Positions 30,971 to 39,714 of a stretch of 64,000 bases of DNA are shown here, piece after piece. The DNA comes from Companilactobacillus insicii (GTDB lineage Bacteria; Bacillota; Bacilli; Lactobacillales; Lactobacillaceae). The position numbers and the translations under genes are program-made. The stretch spans positions 1 to 64,000 of the forward strand of contig NZ_RHNU01000010.1 in the NCBI RefSeq assembly GCF_003946015.1. The letters are read 5' to 3'. The notes below the pieces were generated by a model. It did no database searches. It was not told the origin of the DNA and saw only the letters and a list, made by a program, of their open reading frames with translations. Numbering within the stretch: the stretch's first letter is position 1; every line of letters starts with the position of its first letter.

Positions 30971-32584
30971 ATGCGTGAAAAATTTGCATATTGGGATACT
31001 CTATTCTTCCAATATTTAAAGCGTGATTGGAAAAAAACAACCATCTGGATTATCGGTCTAGGGTTATTCTCTGGTGCTTTCATCCCTGCATTCAAGGAAT
31101 TAGCTAAAGGCAACGGACTACGTGGTATGTACGAAACCATGCAAAATCCGGCTATGATATCAATGGTCGGACCCACACCAGTTAAAAACGCTACTGCTTA
31201 TACAATCGGTGCAATGTATTCTAACGAAATGTTATTATTCTGTGGATTATTTGCGATGATCATATCTGCTCTTCACGTAGTTAGCCATACTAGACATGAA
31301 GAAGATCTTGGTTTAACTGAATTAGTCCGTTCATTCAAAGTTGGACGACAAGCTAACTCGGTTGCGGTCGTTCTCGAAACTGTTGTTATTAATATTCTTT
31401 TAGGAACGTTCACAAGTCTTGTCATGATAAGCTTTGGTGTCACTGCTCTATCTAATGAAGGTATTATATTATTTGGCAGTTCTCTAGTAATCGCTGGATT
31501 CATCGGTACGGCCATTGGGATATTAATGTCTCAACTAATGCCAAACTCTTCTGGAGCAACTGGCAGTTCCATTGGAATAATTGGCATTCTATACATAATA
31601 CGTGCTGGTACAGATGTTTCCAACTCAAATTATTCGATGTGGAATCCAATGGGATGGACATACTTAACATATCCATTTACTAATAACGACTGGACACCTA
31701 TCATTTATGGTGTGATTTTCTTACTAGTATTAGGATCAATCGCATTTGTACTCGAAGAAAATCGAGATATGGGGTCTGGCTATATTCCAGAATTCCAAGG
31801 AAAATCACATGCTAATATTACAATGCTATCTGTACCTGGATTCCTTCTAAGAATAAATCGCGGCATCAGCATTAGCTGGCTACTAGCTTTTGCAATAATG
31901 GGAGCTGCATACGGATCAATATACGGTGATATGCAAGAATTTCTTAACAGCAGCCCTTTGGTGAAGCAAATGTTTACTATGTCAGGACATTCAATCGAAG
32001 AATCATTTACTTCAACAATCATGATGGTAATGGTTGTAATGGCTACCATTCTACCAATCGTAATCATAAATAAATTATTTACTGAAGAAAGCCATGCCAG
32101 ATTAAGTCAGATTTTTTCAACAAAAGTAACTAGAGCAAAACTATATTGGACAACTATTTGTCTGGCAATCATCATGGGAACGCTTGGTATAATGATTTCG
32201 TCGCTTAGCTTAGGTGAAACAGCTCTATCAAGCATGGATAGCAAGTCAGTTATGGATCTAAGCGAATTTGTTAAAGCTGGACTTAACTTTTTCCCTGCTG
32301 TATTGTTCTTCATTGGATTGGCTGGAATCACTCTTGGATGGATTCCTAAATTATCAAAGATCGTTTATGTATACCTAACTTATGCATTCATGTTAAATTA
32401 CTTCGGAGGTATTTTGGATCTACCAGATTGGTTCAACAAAACAGCTATTCAAAGTTGGATACCTAGAATGCCAATAAGTAAGTTTGATGGTGCAACTTTT
32501 GCTACCATAACTATTATTAGTGTGGTCATGATCATCACTGGATATGTAGGATATCGTAACCGAGACTTAGTTGAAGGATCATAA
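30971..32584 (+). CDS. ABC exporter permease, two-half polyketide-antibiotic-exporter type
   Basis: A 537-residue membrane protein with about twelve hydrophobic segments in two halves, as in ABC-2-like antibiotic exporter permeases (tetronasin type). Conserved-looking parts are SHTRHEEDLGLTELVRS in the first half and the parallel NKLFTEESHARLSQIFSTKVTRAKLYW in the second, which point to an internal duplication. With the upstream ATPase and the divergent TetR it forms an inducible efflux module for an unknown toxic compound. Confidence 0.88.
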   Translation: MREKFAYWDTLFFQYLKRDWKKTTIWIIGLGLFSGAFIPAFKELAKGNGLRGMYETMQNPAMISMVGPTPVKNATAYTIGAMYSNEMLLFCGLFAMIISALHVVSHTRHEEDLGLTELVRSFKVGRQANSVAVVLETVVINILLGTFTSLVMISFGVTALSNEGIILFGSSLVIAGFIGTAIGILMSQLMPNSSGATGSSIGIIGILYIIRAGTDVSNSNYSMWNPMGWTYLTYPFTNNDWTPIIYGVIFLLVLGSIAFVLEENRDMGSGYIPEFQGKSHANITMLSVPGFLLRINRGISISWLLAFAIMGAAYGSIYGDMQEFLNSSPLVKQMFTMSGHSIEESFTSTIMMVMVVMATILPIVIINKLFTEESHARLSQIFSTKVTRAKLYWTTICLAIIMGTLGIMISSLSLGETALSSMDSKSVMDLSEFVKAGLNFFPAVLFFIGLAGITLGWIPKLSKIVYVYLTYAFMLNYFGGILDLPDWFNKTAIQSWIPRMPISKFDGATFATITIISVVMIITGYVGYRNRDLVEGS

Positions 32585-32593
32585 CAAATTATA

Positions 32594-32634
32594 AAAATCC
32601 CCTCGTATTTATTTTGCAAATACGGGGGGATTTT
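32594..32634 (+). terminator. Terminator of the ABC exporter operon
   Basis: AAAATCCCC-CGTATTT pairs with AAATACG-GGGGATTTT over 16 bp around a 7-nt loop, followed by T-rich sequence. Confidence 0.9.
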
Positions 32635-32724
32635 AATTATTGTGCTTGTTATACATTGATACTTGAATACATATACCTGACATTACTTCTGTGATTCTAG
32701 CATACTTGGTTGCGATGATTCACT

Positions 32725-34404
32725 CTAATCTTCTTTACGCTTCTTAATCACTATAAATGATAATAAGAATAATCCTAGTAACGTTATCACTCCGCCGCTT
32801 GAAGACGCCATCTCTGGTAGTGTGCGTTTCTGAGCTGTATCAGTTGAATTATTTGAAGCTCCAACTGGAGTGCCAGATATAATAGGGTTCGCTAAAGTTT
32901 TAATACCATTAGATGCACTGGAAGCAATTGGTACATTTTTGTCATCTGTATCAGTAATTATATTTGGTAGTTCTTCCACAACATTAGGATTTTCACTTCC
33001 TGATTCTGTCTTTGGAACTTCCGTATCAGGATCTGGATTCGGGTCTGGTGTTGGTTCTGGATCTGGATCTGGATTTGGATCTGGATCTGGTGTTGGCTCC
33101 GGATCTGGATTTGGATCTGGGTCTGGTGTTGGCTCCGGATCTGGATTTGGGTCTGGATCTGGATTTGGATCTGGGTCTGGTGTTGGGTCTGGATCCGGAT
33201 CTGGATTTGGATCTGGATTTGGGTCTGGATCTGGCGTTGGAATTGGGTTCGGATCAATTGTTATATCTTCGTCGTCCTCTTCTTCCTCTATTTCTTTATC
33301 TTCTTCTGGGTTATAAACACTGTCTTGCAAGTCCCATCTGTGGGATTCACCACCATTTATTTGTACCCTGTTAGCGACGATATTTCCGTCTAAATTATGA
33401 CAAACCCATACTGTTGCTTCAGGAGCTAATACGCTTCCTTGGAAAGAGTTATCCATTTTAATCGTTCCGCGGTATAATCCATCACTCGATGTGCTGTCAT
33501 AAAAGTTCCACAATATATGATTATCATCAAAGATTTCAGTTGCCTGATTTCCCCTATTTGTTCCATCCGAATATCTAATTTCAATCTTCGAATTCATATG
33601 ATATGTGTCAGCACCCTTGGTATCAACATTAACGATTATTGTTGGACCAACTCTATGTGGGCTTAACCCAACAACCCTGAGATACGTATTTCCATTGAGA
33701 ACATCAGCGGTTAAATTAATAACCACTTCCTTTTGGTCATATTCATCAACATAGATTTCACGGGTATTAAAATCTTCAAAACTCGCATTAGTCAATTCCT
33801 TATCTGGAGTCCTTTTAGATAGATTAATGGACTGATTGTTTAATAACGCAAACATTTCTTCAAAGTCAATGTACTTTTCATCGCCAATATCTTGAAATAA
33901 TTCATCTAACTCCAAGTGAGGTATCGGAAGTCCATCAGCTTTAATACTTTCAGTAGACGTATCTAACTCCACGTCCTTACCGAATACTACTTTGTTGTGC
34001 CTCGGATCTTTTTTAGATACAAAAGAACTAGCATTTATATTCACTAAATTCTGTATATAAAAAATATCTTTTTCGAGCGTTCCCTGATGAATACCTGTTC
34101 CAAAATCAACATGTCCATCTAGTTCTTCAACTGCTAAATTACCGTTAGTATGTGTTTTGAGAGTTGCTGATTTTGCAAAAATGTGGAAATATGCAGCATA
34201 ACCTAATAAATTATCTGATACATCCTTTCCAAAATCATCTTGAACTGTTCCACCACTCGGAACTTCATAATTGCTTGTATCTATTGCTGCTTTAACATTC
34301 TCCGTTTTCATAACGTCCATTGCTACTGGTATATTAATTGCCGGATTTATCATTAGAAGACCTAAAGATAATCCGGTCATAACCACAATTAGTTTTTTCC
34401 TCAT
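32725..34404 (-). CDS. Choice-of-anchor A family surface protein with Pro-Asp repeat stalk, paralog 1
   Basis: A 559-residue exported protein. A signal peptide lies at about residues 1-40. A choice-of-anchor A domain (about 60-375) follows, with LGYAAYFHIFAKSATLKTHT, VNVDTKGADTYH, LWNFYDSTSSDGLY, GSVLAPEATVWV and ESHRWDLQDS. A stalk of [N/T/E]PDP repeats covers about residues 385-470. The tail has a membrane helix and KKRKED, preceded by LPEMAS where a sortase signal is expected; the Thr of LPxTG is replaced by Met. The start at 34404 follows GGGAAG. The next minus-strand protein (37446-39539) is a paralog with a normal-looking LPQTS. Confidence 0.82.
   Translation of the reverse strand: MRKKLIVVMTGLSLGLLMINPAINIPVAMDVMKTENVKAAIDTSNYEVPSGGTVQDDFGKDVSDNLLGYAAYFHIFAKSATLKTHTNGNLAVEELDGHVDFGTGIHQGTLEKDIFYIQNLVNINASSFVSKKDPRHNKVVFGKDVELDTSTESIKADGLPIPHLELDELFQDIGDEKYIDFEEMFALLNNQSINLSKRTPDKELTNASFEDFNTREIYVDEYDQKEVVINLTADVLNGNTYLRVVGLSPHRVGPTIIVNVDTKGADTYHMNSKIEIRYSDGTNRGNQATEIFDDNHILWNFYDSTSSDGLYRGTIKMDNSFQGSVLAPEATVWVCHNLDGNIVANRVQINGGESHRWDLQDSVYNPEEDKEIEEEEDDEDITIDPNPIPTPDPDPNPDPNPDPDPDPTPDPDPNPDPDPNPDPEPTPDPDPNPDPEPTPDPDPNPDPDPEPTPDPNPDPDTEVPKTESGSENPNVVEELPNIITDTDDKNVPIASSASNGIKTLANPIISGTPVGASNNSTDTAQKRTLPEMASSSGGVITLLGLFLLSFIVIKKRKED
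33015..33245 (-). repeat. 6/12-nt tandem repeats encoding Pro-Asp stalk
   Basis: Dense repeats of TCCAGATCC-type units on the minus strand encode alternating DP with N, T or E in between. Such tracts change length by slippage. The same bases read on the plus strand give false Gly/Ser-rich ORFs. Confidence 0.85.
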
Positions 34405-34497
34405 AATCTTCACTTCCCATTTGTGACTTTTTTAACTTAATTTCATGATATATAATTCCCTGTTATCTTGTCACGAAAAAACACATGTACACAAAAA

Positions 34498-34648
34498 GAG
34501 TCTGGGACAAAACTCCCAGCTAACATTATTAAGACTAATTTAGCGGCAACTGGACGCCCATTATATCCGCCACAGTTTCTATTAAAACTTTTCTTGTTTG
34601 GTTATTTACGGCGTACTTTTTCAGGTCGTAAAATCGTTCAAATGGCTA
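34498..34648 (+). mobile_element. Internally deleted remnant of an IS1182-type element
   Basis: It starts with the same terminal repeat as the full copy (GAGTCTGGGACAAAA, 34498-34512). Then, about 25 nt in, it jumps to sequence matching 35960-36087 of the full copy. The deletion joins short similar sequences (CTCACAT-like) at both ends, as in microhomology deletion. The remnant stops abruptly at 34648 and is fused to unrelated GC-rich sequence. Confidence 0.85.
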
Positions 34649-34959
34649 AGGTGGCCACGCTCGATAAGAGTGGTCACATCAAGATTGGTATCGCCACGGC
34701 GAACAATCAGATTCAGCGGGTCGTCATGCTGAAGCAAAACAGCCAGACCATGACTTACGAGTATGAGAACGGTAAGGCCGTTCGCAAGATTACGCGGAGT
34801 GCCACGGGTAAGCTGTTATCCAGCAAAGCCATCACGCCAGTGGCTACTTTGAAGTTTAAGTTAGTTGCGACGTTTGATCTTCAGGAGCAAACTTACTAGG
34901 GGACCATTTCACCTCAAGGTAAGATCGATATTCCGGTTTATCTCGGGTGGATCGCATAA
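34649..34959 (+). pseudogene. 3' fragment of a foreign gene, with internal amber stop
   Basis: GC-rich sequence, unlike the surrounding genes, in frame with the IS remnant. It encodes VATLDKSGHIKIGIATANN and continues through TAG at 34897-34899 to a second stop at 34957-34959, the last part reading GTISPQGKIDIPVYLGWIA. The missing 5' end and the in-frame stop mark it as a broken C-terminus. I do not recognise the protein. It came with the acetyltransferase at 35061, sharing its base composition, and ends in its own terminator. Confidence 0.65.
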
Positions 34960-34974
34960 TTAAAAACTAAGATT

Positions 34975-35009
34975 AAGGGGTCATCCAGAGCATTCTGGGT
35001 GACCCTTTT
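34975..35009 (+). terminator. Terminator of the foreign gene fragment
   Basis: AAGGGGTCA-CCAGA pairs with TCTGG-TGACCCTTTT around a 4-nt loop, followed by a short T run. Confidence 0.75.
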
Positions 35010-35060
35010 GATTTTGAGGCTTAGTTTTAAGTGTTAAACTAAGGGGGGAGGTGAAGGTTA

Positions 35061-35636
35061 ATGGCAAAATCTGAAATTGAAAAGTTGGATGCAGGCGAGC
35101 CTTACCATTTTCTCGATAAGGCGGTCGCTGAACGGAAGGCGCGGGCGGCTGAACTCTGTCAGGAATTCAACAGCATTCCAGCAACTGACCCGGCAGCCCA
35201 GACCGCCAAGATCAAGGAAATCCTGGGTAGCCATGGGAAACGCGTCTCGGTTCAGGCCACATTCAATTGCGACAATGGCTGCAACATTCACGTGGGCGAG
35301 GACTTTCTGAGCAACTATAATCTGACAATTCTGGACATTGCGCCAGTGACTATCGGTCGCAACGTGATGATTGGCCCCAACGTGGATATCTATACCGTTA
35401 ATCATCCACTAGTGGCGACCGATCGCCGAAGCTACACGGCTCAGGCCAGTCCGGTAACCATTGGCGATGACGTCTGGATTGGTGGTAAGGTGGCCGTCAT
35501 GCCCGGTGTCACGATTGGGAGTAATGTGGTTGTCGCTGCCGGGGCGATTGTGACGAAGGATGTGCCGGACAACGTCTTAGTTGGTGGTGTGCCAGCTCAG
35601 GTAATCAAACGCCTGCCGCCCATTGGCGCTTCGTAG
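35061..35636 (+). CDS. Sugar O-acetyltransferase (maltose/galactoside acetyltransferase type)
   Basis: A 191-residue acetyl-CoA-dependent sugar acetyltransferase of the LacA/Maa class. An N-terminal Mac domain (PYHFLDKAVAERKARAAELC) precedes left-handed beta-helix hexapeptides (VTIGRNVMIGPNVDIYT, the catalytic His in YTVNHPL, DDVWIGGKVAVMPGVTIGSN). It ends in the usual VGGVPAQVIKRL. GGGGGAGG lies before the ATG. Its GC-rich codon use differs sharply from the window, and it sits between two IS1182-type copies, so it was probably acquired from a higher-GC lactobacillus. Confidence 0.92.
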   Translation: MAKSEIEKLDAGEPYHFLDKAVAERKARAAELCQEFNSIPATDPAAQTAKIKEILGSHGKRVSVQATFNCDNGCNIHVGEDFLSNYNLTILDIAPVTIGRNVMIGPNVDIYTVNHPLVATDRRSYTAQASPVTIGDDVWIGGKVAVMPGVTIGSNVVVAAGAIVTKDVPDNVLVGGVPAQVIKRLPPIGAS

Positions 35637-35685
35637 GCTAAGCGGGACGATGTGGCCCGGCTCTTACGTTAATTTTGATAAAAAT

Positions 35686-37432
35686 GAGTCTGGGACAAAA
35701 CTTCCAGCTCACATCAAAAAAGGTAGTTCTGAGAAATTATTTGATTTCTCAGAACTACCTTTTTTGGCTTATGTATACACAGAGATGACGATCCCTGCTA
35801 TTCCTAAGGCGCTGAACCCAAAAAGAAAAGAGATCGTTAGCTCCATGCAAATGAATTATACCAGTAATCAACCCCCTTTAAAACTCAATCTAGTTTGGCA
35901 ACCTCAATCAACTCACGTTGCTTGGGCCATCAACGCTATCGTTAATGATATTCCAACTCACATTATTAAGACTAATTTAGCGGCAACTGGACGCCCATCA
36001 TATCCGCCACAGTTTCTATTAAAACTTTTCTTGTTTGGTTATTTACGGCGTACTTTTTCAGGTCGTAAAATCGTTCAAATGGCTAATGAAAACCTTGTGA
36101 TGCGTTGGTTTATTGGCAATCATTGTCCCATCCCAAGCTATCGAACCCTCAACCGTTTTCGGAGTAATCCTAAAACTAAATTGCTAATCACGGGATTATT
36201 CAAGGCTTTTCGTGATTACCTAACCATGCTCGGTCTCTTTGATAAATCGGCATTATTTATTGATGGAACCAAAATCTTAGCTGATGCCAATAAATATAGT
36301 TTCGTTTGGCGTAAAGCTGTTGAAAAGGCTGAACCTAGACTCGATGGTAAAACCGCGCGGCTTTACCATGAATTAGTTAACTATCAATGATTTGAATAAG
36401 CAGATTGAACAGGAAAAGCCTAAACGTGGTGGTTCAGCTCTCAAACGCCGCCGTCGTAAATTAAAACACTTGCTCCATCAACTAACGACTGACTATTTGC
36501 CACGCAAGCAAAAATATGAGTTCGATAATGCAACTTTCGGCGACCGCAATAGTTTTTCAAAGACTGATTTGGACGCTACTTTTATGCGTATGAAAGAAGA
36601 TCCTATGCTGAATGGACAACTAAAGCCAGGCTATAACTTGCAAATCGCCAGTCAAAATCAATTTGCACTTTATTATCAGTTATTCCAACGTCCAACTGAT
36701 ACTCGAACCCTGATTCCATTCGTAACCCATATCTTTAAACAAACACCTAACGCCGTTCACTGGATAGTTGCTGACGCTGGTTATGGGAGTGAAGCCAATT
36801 ATCAAAAACTTACTGATGATTTCCAAGTCCACTATTTGATTCCTTATGGAATGTATGAAAAAGAACAAACTCGTGCCTACCACCAAGACCGCCGTAAAGT
36901 TGCTAACTGGCATTATGATGAAGTAAATGACAAATACACAGATCTGGATGGTATTACTTTTGCTTTTCACAATTACAGTACACGTCATGATCGCTATGGC
37001 TATGAGAAACAGTTCAAGATCTATCGTACTGTCCAATACTTTGAGGATCCTAGCCGAGAAGCGCTTGCTACGACGAAGAAAGGCAATCGCCGCCAGATAG
37101 GTGTTAATTATAATTGGTTATATTTTAAGAACAAGGCTAAAGAACAACTGACCAGTAAAATCGGTCATGATTTGTATGCTCGACGCAAGATTGAAATCGA
37201 ACCAATCTTCGCTGACCTGAAGACTTACTTGAAATTCAAACGCTTTTCGGTGCGTGGTCTAACAGCCACCAACAACGAGATGGGAATAGCTTTAATGGCT
37301 GAAAATCTATCAAAATTATCTAAAATCGTTAAACAACCAGACCTAGGGCCAAAAAAAAGTGGTGTCAATCGCCACAGACCGGCAATTGACACCACTTACT
37401 TATTCAGATTCTAGGGCTTTTGTCCCAGACTC
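35686..37432 (+). mobile_element. IS1182-type insertion sequence, near-complete copy
   Basis: Ends are perfect 15-bp inverted repeats GAGTCTGGGACAAAA (35686-35700) and its complement (37418-37432), about 1.75 kb apart. A perfect 20-bp hairpin (AAAAAAGGTAGTTCTGAGAA and complement, about 35708-35765) lies just inside the left end; a second hairpin with AAGTGGTGTCAAT lies inside the right end. Both could insulate the transposase from outside transcription. I see no target duplication at 35682-35685 versus 37433-37436. The transposase is split by a frameshift. Confidence 0.88.
35845..37414 (+). pseudogene. IS1182-family transposase, frameshifted
   Basis: The first part starts at ATG 35845 (MQMNYTSNQPPLKLN) and carries the N-terminal DUF772-type domain (ATGRPSYPPQFLLKLFLFGY, GNHCPIPSYRTLNRFR) and the first catalytic Asp in FIDGTKILADANKY. 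It stops with TGA at 36388-36390. The second part continues in the +1 frame from about 36380 (LTINDLNKQIE) to 37414 and holds WIVADAGYGSEANYQ and the late Glu region RRKIEIEPIFADLKTYLKFKRF. Together they give a full-length transposase, so a single indel near 36375-36390 inactivated it, unless the shift is programmed, which is unusual in this family. Confidence 0.85.
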
Positions 37433-37445
37433 TATCGTATAAATA

Positions 37446-39539
37446 CTAATTTTCTTTACGTTTTTTAATACCTAAGAATGACAATAATGCCAATCCCAAG
37501 ACACTTAGCCAAGCAGAACTCTTGGCACTAGTTTGTGGCAATGTATTTCCATTTGATCCTGTACTATTTGAAGCCGTTGTTGAAGAATTATTCGAACCAT
37601 TAGTAATTGGTGTATCTGGAATACCGTCACCATTTGTATCAATCTCTGGTACATCAGTATTTTCATTCCCATCAACATTAACTCCTGGTTCCTCAGGTTT
37701 CACTGGAGTTTCTGGATCTGGTGTTCCTTCATTGTTATCTTCATTTCCAGGCTTTTCCGTATCAGGTGTTTCATCATTATTATCCTCGTCATCAGGATCT
37801 TCTGTGTCTGGTGTTTCACCGTTGTTATCCTCGTCATCAGGATCTTCTGGATCTGGTGTTTCACCATTGTTATCCTCGTCATCGGGGTCACCATCGGTCC
37901 AATCCCCATCTTCACCAGGTTCTTCTGGATCAGGATCAGGTTCACCTTCCCAATCGTTATCGTCTTCATCCCCATCACCATCGGGATATTCAGGATCCTC
38001 GGGATCTATGCCGGGAACAGCTGGTGCAGGAAGAGGTTGGATAGTTTGAAATTCTTCTTCGTCTTCATCTTTATTAGTGTTATCTTGTAAATCCCATCTG
38101 TGAGATTCACCTTTGATTGTTACTTTATCAGCAACAATATTACCGTCCAAGTTATGATGAACTGTAACATCAGCCTTTGGTGCAAGAACACTACCTTGGA
38201 ATGTGTTATTAAAGTCTAATTTACCATCAAATAACTTATCTGGTGATGTACTATCATAAAAGTTCCACAACAAATGATTATCACCAAAGTACTCTGTTTC
38301 GTGATTATTTCTTTCACTACCATCATCATAAATAACTTTGATTTGAGAACCAGAAGTATATGGGGTAACTCCTTGAGTATCAACATTAATTATTACTGTT
38401 GGACCATCTTCCGTACTTGCTAATCCCCTAATAGTTAGAGGCGTATTACCCTGCAAAACATCAGGGGCCAAATATATAACAATTTGATTATCAGCGTTAG
38501 GCTTCATATCCGTTAAATCAATAACACGATTGTTTGGATCAGAGAACTGACTATTAGTAATCAATGCCTTATTCCCTGAACTTACAATGTCACTTGCCTC
38601 TAATCCAGCCAATTCTTGTGACTTTGGTTCCAAATGATTTTTGAACATATCACTAAAATCAATATATGGATCTTTTCCCGATTTATCTTGATACGTTTCA
38701 GCAGCAGTCAAATGATCTATATAGACTTGCTCATCAGTATCTCCAAACGTAACCAATGGGCGATTTGGATTAGATACATCTACTTCAATACCGTTACCAA
38801 AGACAATCTTATTTGTTCTAGTATTACCACCCGATACAAACGAACTACCAGCAATCTTTTCGATTTCTTGGATATATGAAACATCGTAATCTACTAATTC
38901 CTCTTTGATATTAGTACCAAAATTTACCTGTCCATCTAACAAACCCGTTGCTACATTACCATTAGTGTGAGTACTCAAATGTGCTTCATTAGCAAAAATA
39001 TGGAAATATGCAGCATATCCTAATTCGTTATCCTCTGGGTGTAAGTTGAATCCAGCGTGATTGCTGGAACTATAATTTTTAATATCATTCGCAAATGTTC
39101 CACCATATCTTACATCGGGATTATCAGCTCTAATTGAAGTTGCTTGAACGCCATTCTTACTTGTCTCCTGTTCAGGTGCATTAGCAACTGCCTGGCTCAA
39201 AGGTTGTCCTTGAACAGATTTGAACGAGATACGACTAGGCTCAACATTTTGTGAATCATTCTGTGATTCTGTATCTTGACCATTATTTTGACTATTCATC
39301 TTTACATAAGTTGCAGAATAATCTGGTTGTTTTGACGGATCAGCCTGTGTTGCGGTTGAACTAGCTGTAGTCTGGCCACTAACAGCTTGTGTTTGTGCAA
39401 CTGGATTATTTCCATCGACATTTTGTGTAGCATCAGTATCATCAGCTAACACATTATTTGAAACTACGAGAAATGAAAGAACAGCGGTACTTGTTGCCAC
39501 ACATGACAAAGACCACTTTTTTCCCTTTTTAGTATTCAT
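37446..39539 (-). CDS. Choice-of-anchor A family LPxTG-like surface protein, paralog 2
   Basis: A 697-residue wall protein. The signal peptide starts MNTKKGKKWSLSCVATS, like the KxYKxGKxW type, cut near NVLADD. A low-complexity Gln/Ser/Thr region (about 35-130) precedes the choice-of-anchor A domain (about 150-475: LGYAAYFHIFANEAHLSTHT, LWNFYDSTSPDKLF, GSVLAPKADVTV, ESHRWDLQD). An acidic DPDDEDNNGETPD repeat stalk follows. The end reads LPQTSAKSSAWLSVLGLALL and KKRKEN: a sortase signal with LPQTS. GAGGGG precedes the ATG at 39539. It is a paralog of 32725-34404, from which the IS cluster separates it. Confidence 0.87.
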   Translation of the reverse strand: MNTKKGKKWSLSCVATSTAVLSFLVVSNNVLADDTDATQNVDGNNPVAQTQAVSGQTTASSTATQADPSKQPDYSATYVKMNSQNNGQDTESQNDSQNVEPSRISFKSVQGQPLSQAVANAPEQETSKNGVQATSIRADNPDVRYGGTFANDIKNYSSSNHAGFNLHPEDNELGYAAYFHIFANEAHLSTHTNGNVATGLLDGQVNFGTNIKEELVDYDVSYIQEIEKIAGSSFVSGGNTRTNKIVFGNGIEVDVSNPNRPLVTFGDTDEQVYIDHLTAAETYQDKSGKDPYIDFSDMFKNHLEPKSQELAGLEASDIVSSGNKALITNSQFSDPNNRVIDLTDMKPNADNQIVIYLAPDVLQGNTPLTIRGLASTEDGPTVIINVDTQGVTPYTSGSQIKVIYDDGSERNNHETEYFGDNHLLWNFYDSTSPDKLFDGKLDFNNTFQGSVLAPKADVTVHHNLDGNIVADKVTIKGESHRWDLQDNTNKDEDEEEFQTIQPLPAPAVPGIDPEDPEYPDGDGDEDDNDWEGEPDPDPEEPGEDGDWTDGDPDDEDNNGETPDPEDPDDEDNNGETPDTEDPDDEDNNDETPDTEKPGNEDNNEGTPDPETPVKPEEPGVNVDGNENTDVPEIDTNGDGIPDTPITNGSNNSSTTASNSTGSNGNTLPQTSAKSSAWLSVLGLALLSFLGIKKRKEN
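37735..37920 (-). repeat. Tandem repeats encoding DPDDEDNNGETPD units
   Basis: About four 48-nt class units on the minus strand encode [D/K]PxDEDNNxxTPDxE. They form part of the acidic stalk next to the sortase signal and could vary in copy number between strains. Confidence 0.8.
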
Positions 39540-39661
39540 AAAGATAAGTCCCCCTCGATACATTAACACGTTGAAACAACTCCAGCATATTAACGCTAGA
39601 TATAAAATATTATTAATATTTTCATTATCACGCTATTTTTTTTTCACGTCAATTTCATATC

Positions 39662-39691
39662 AAAAAAACACCACAATCGGTATTTGTAGTG
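39662..39691 (-). terminator. Terminator of the TetM-like gene
   Basis: On the minus strand ACACTACAAAT pairs with ATTGTGGTGT, followed by seven T. It lies about 25 nt after the stop at 39715. Confidence 0.75.
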
Positions 39692-39714
39692 TCTTCAATT
39701 ATTCATATTAAATT

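Noticed and set aside
32958-33257. Repeats considered as a CRISPR array
   Set aside because: Units are 6-12 nt, contiguous and in a coding frame, with no spacers.
32870-33374. Gly/Ser-rich and Leu/Asp-rich plus-strand ORFs over the repeat region
   Set aside because: They are antisense readings of the Pro-Asp repeat stalk of the surface protein on the minus strand.
37522-38049. Ser/Gly-rich plus-strand ORF
   Set aside because: Antisense shadow of the acidic repeat stalk in the LPQTS surface protein.
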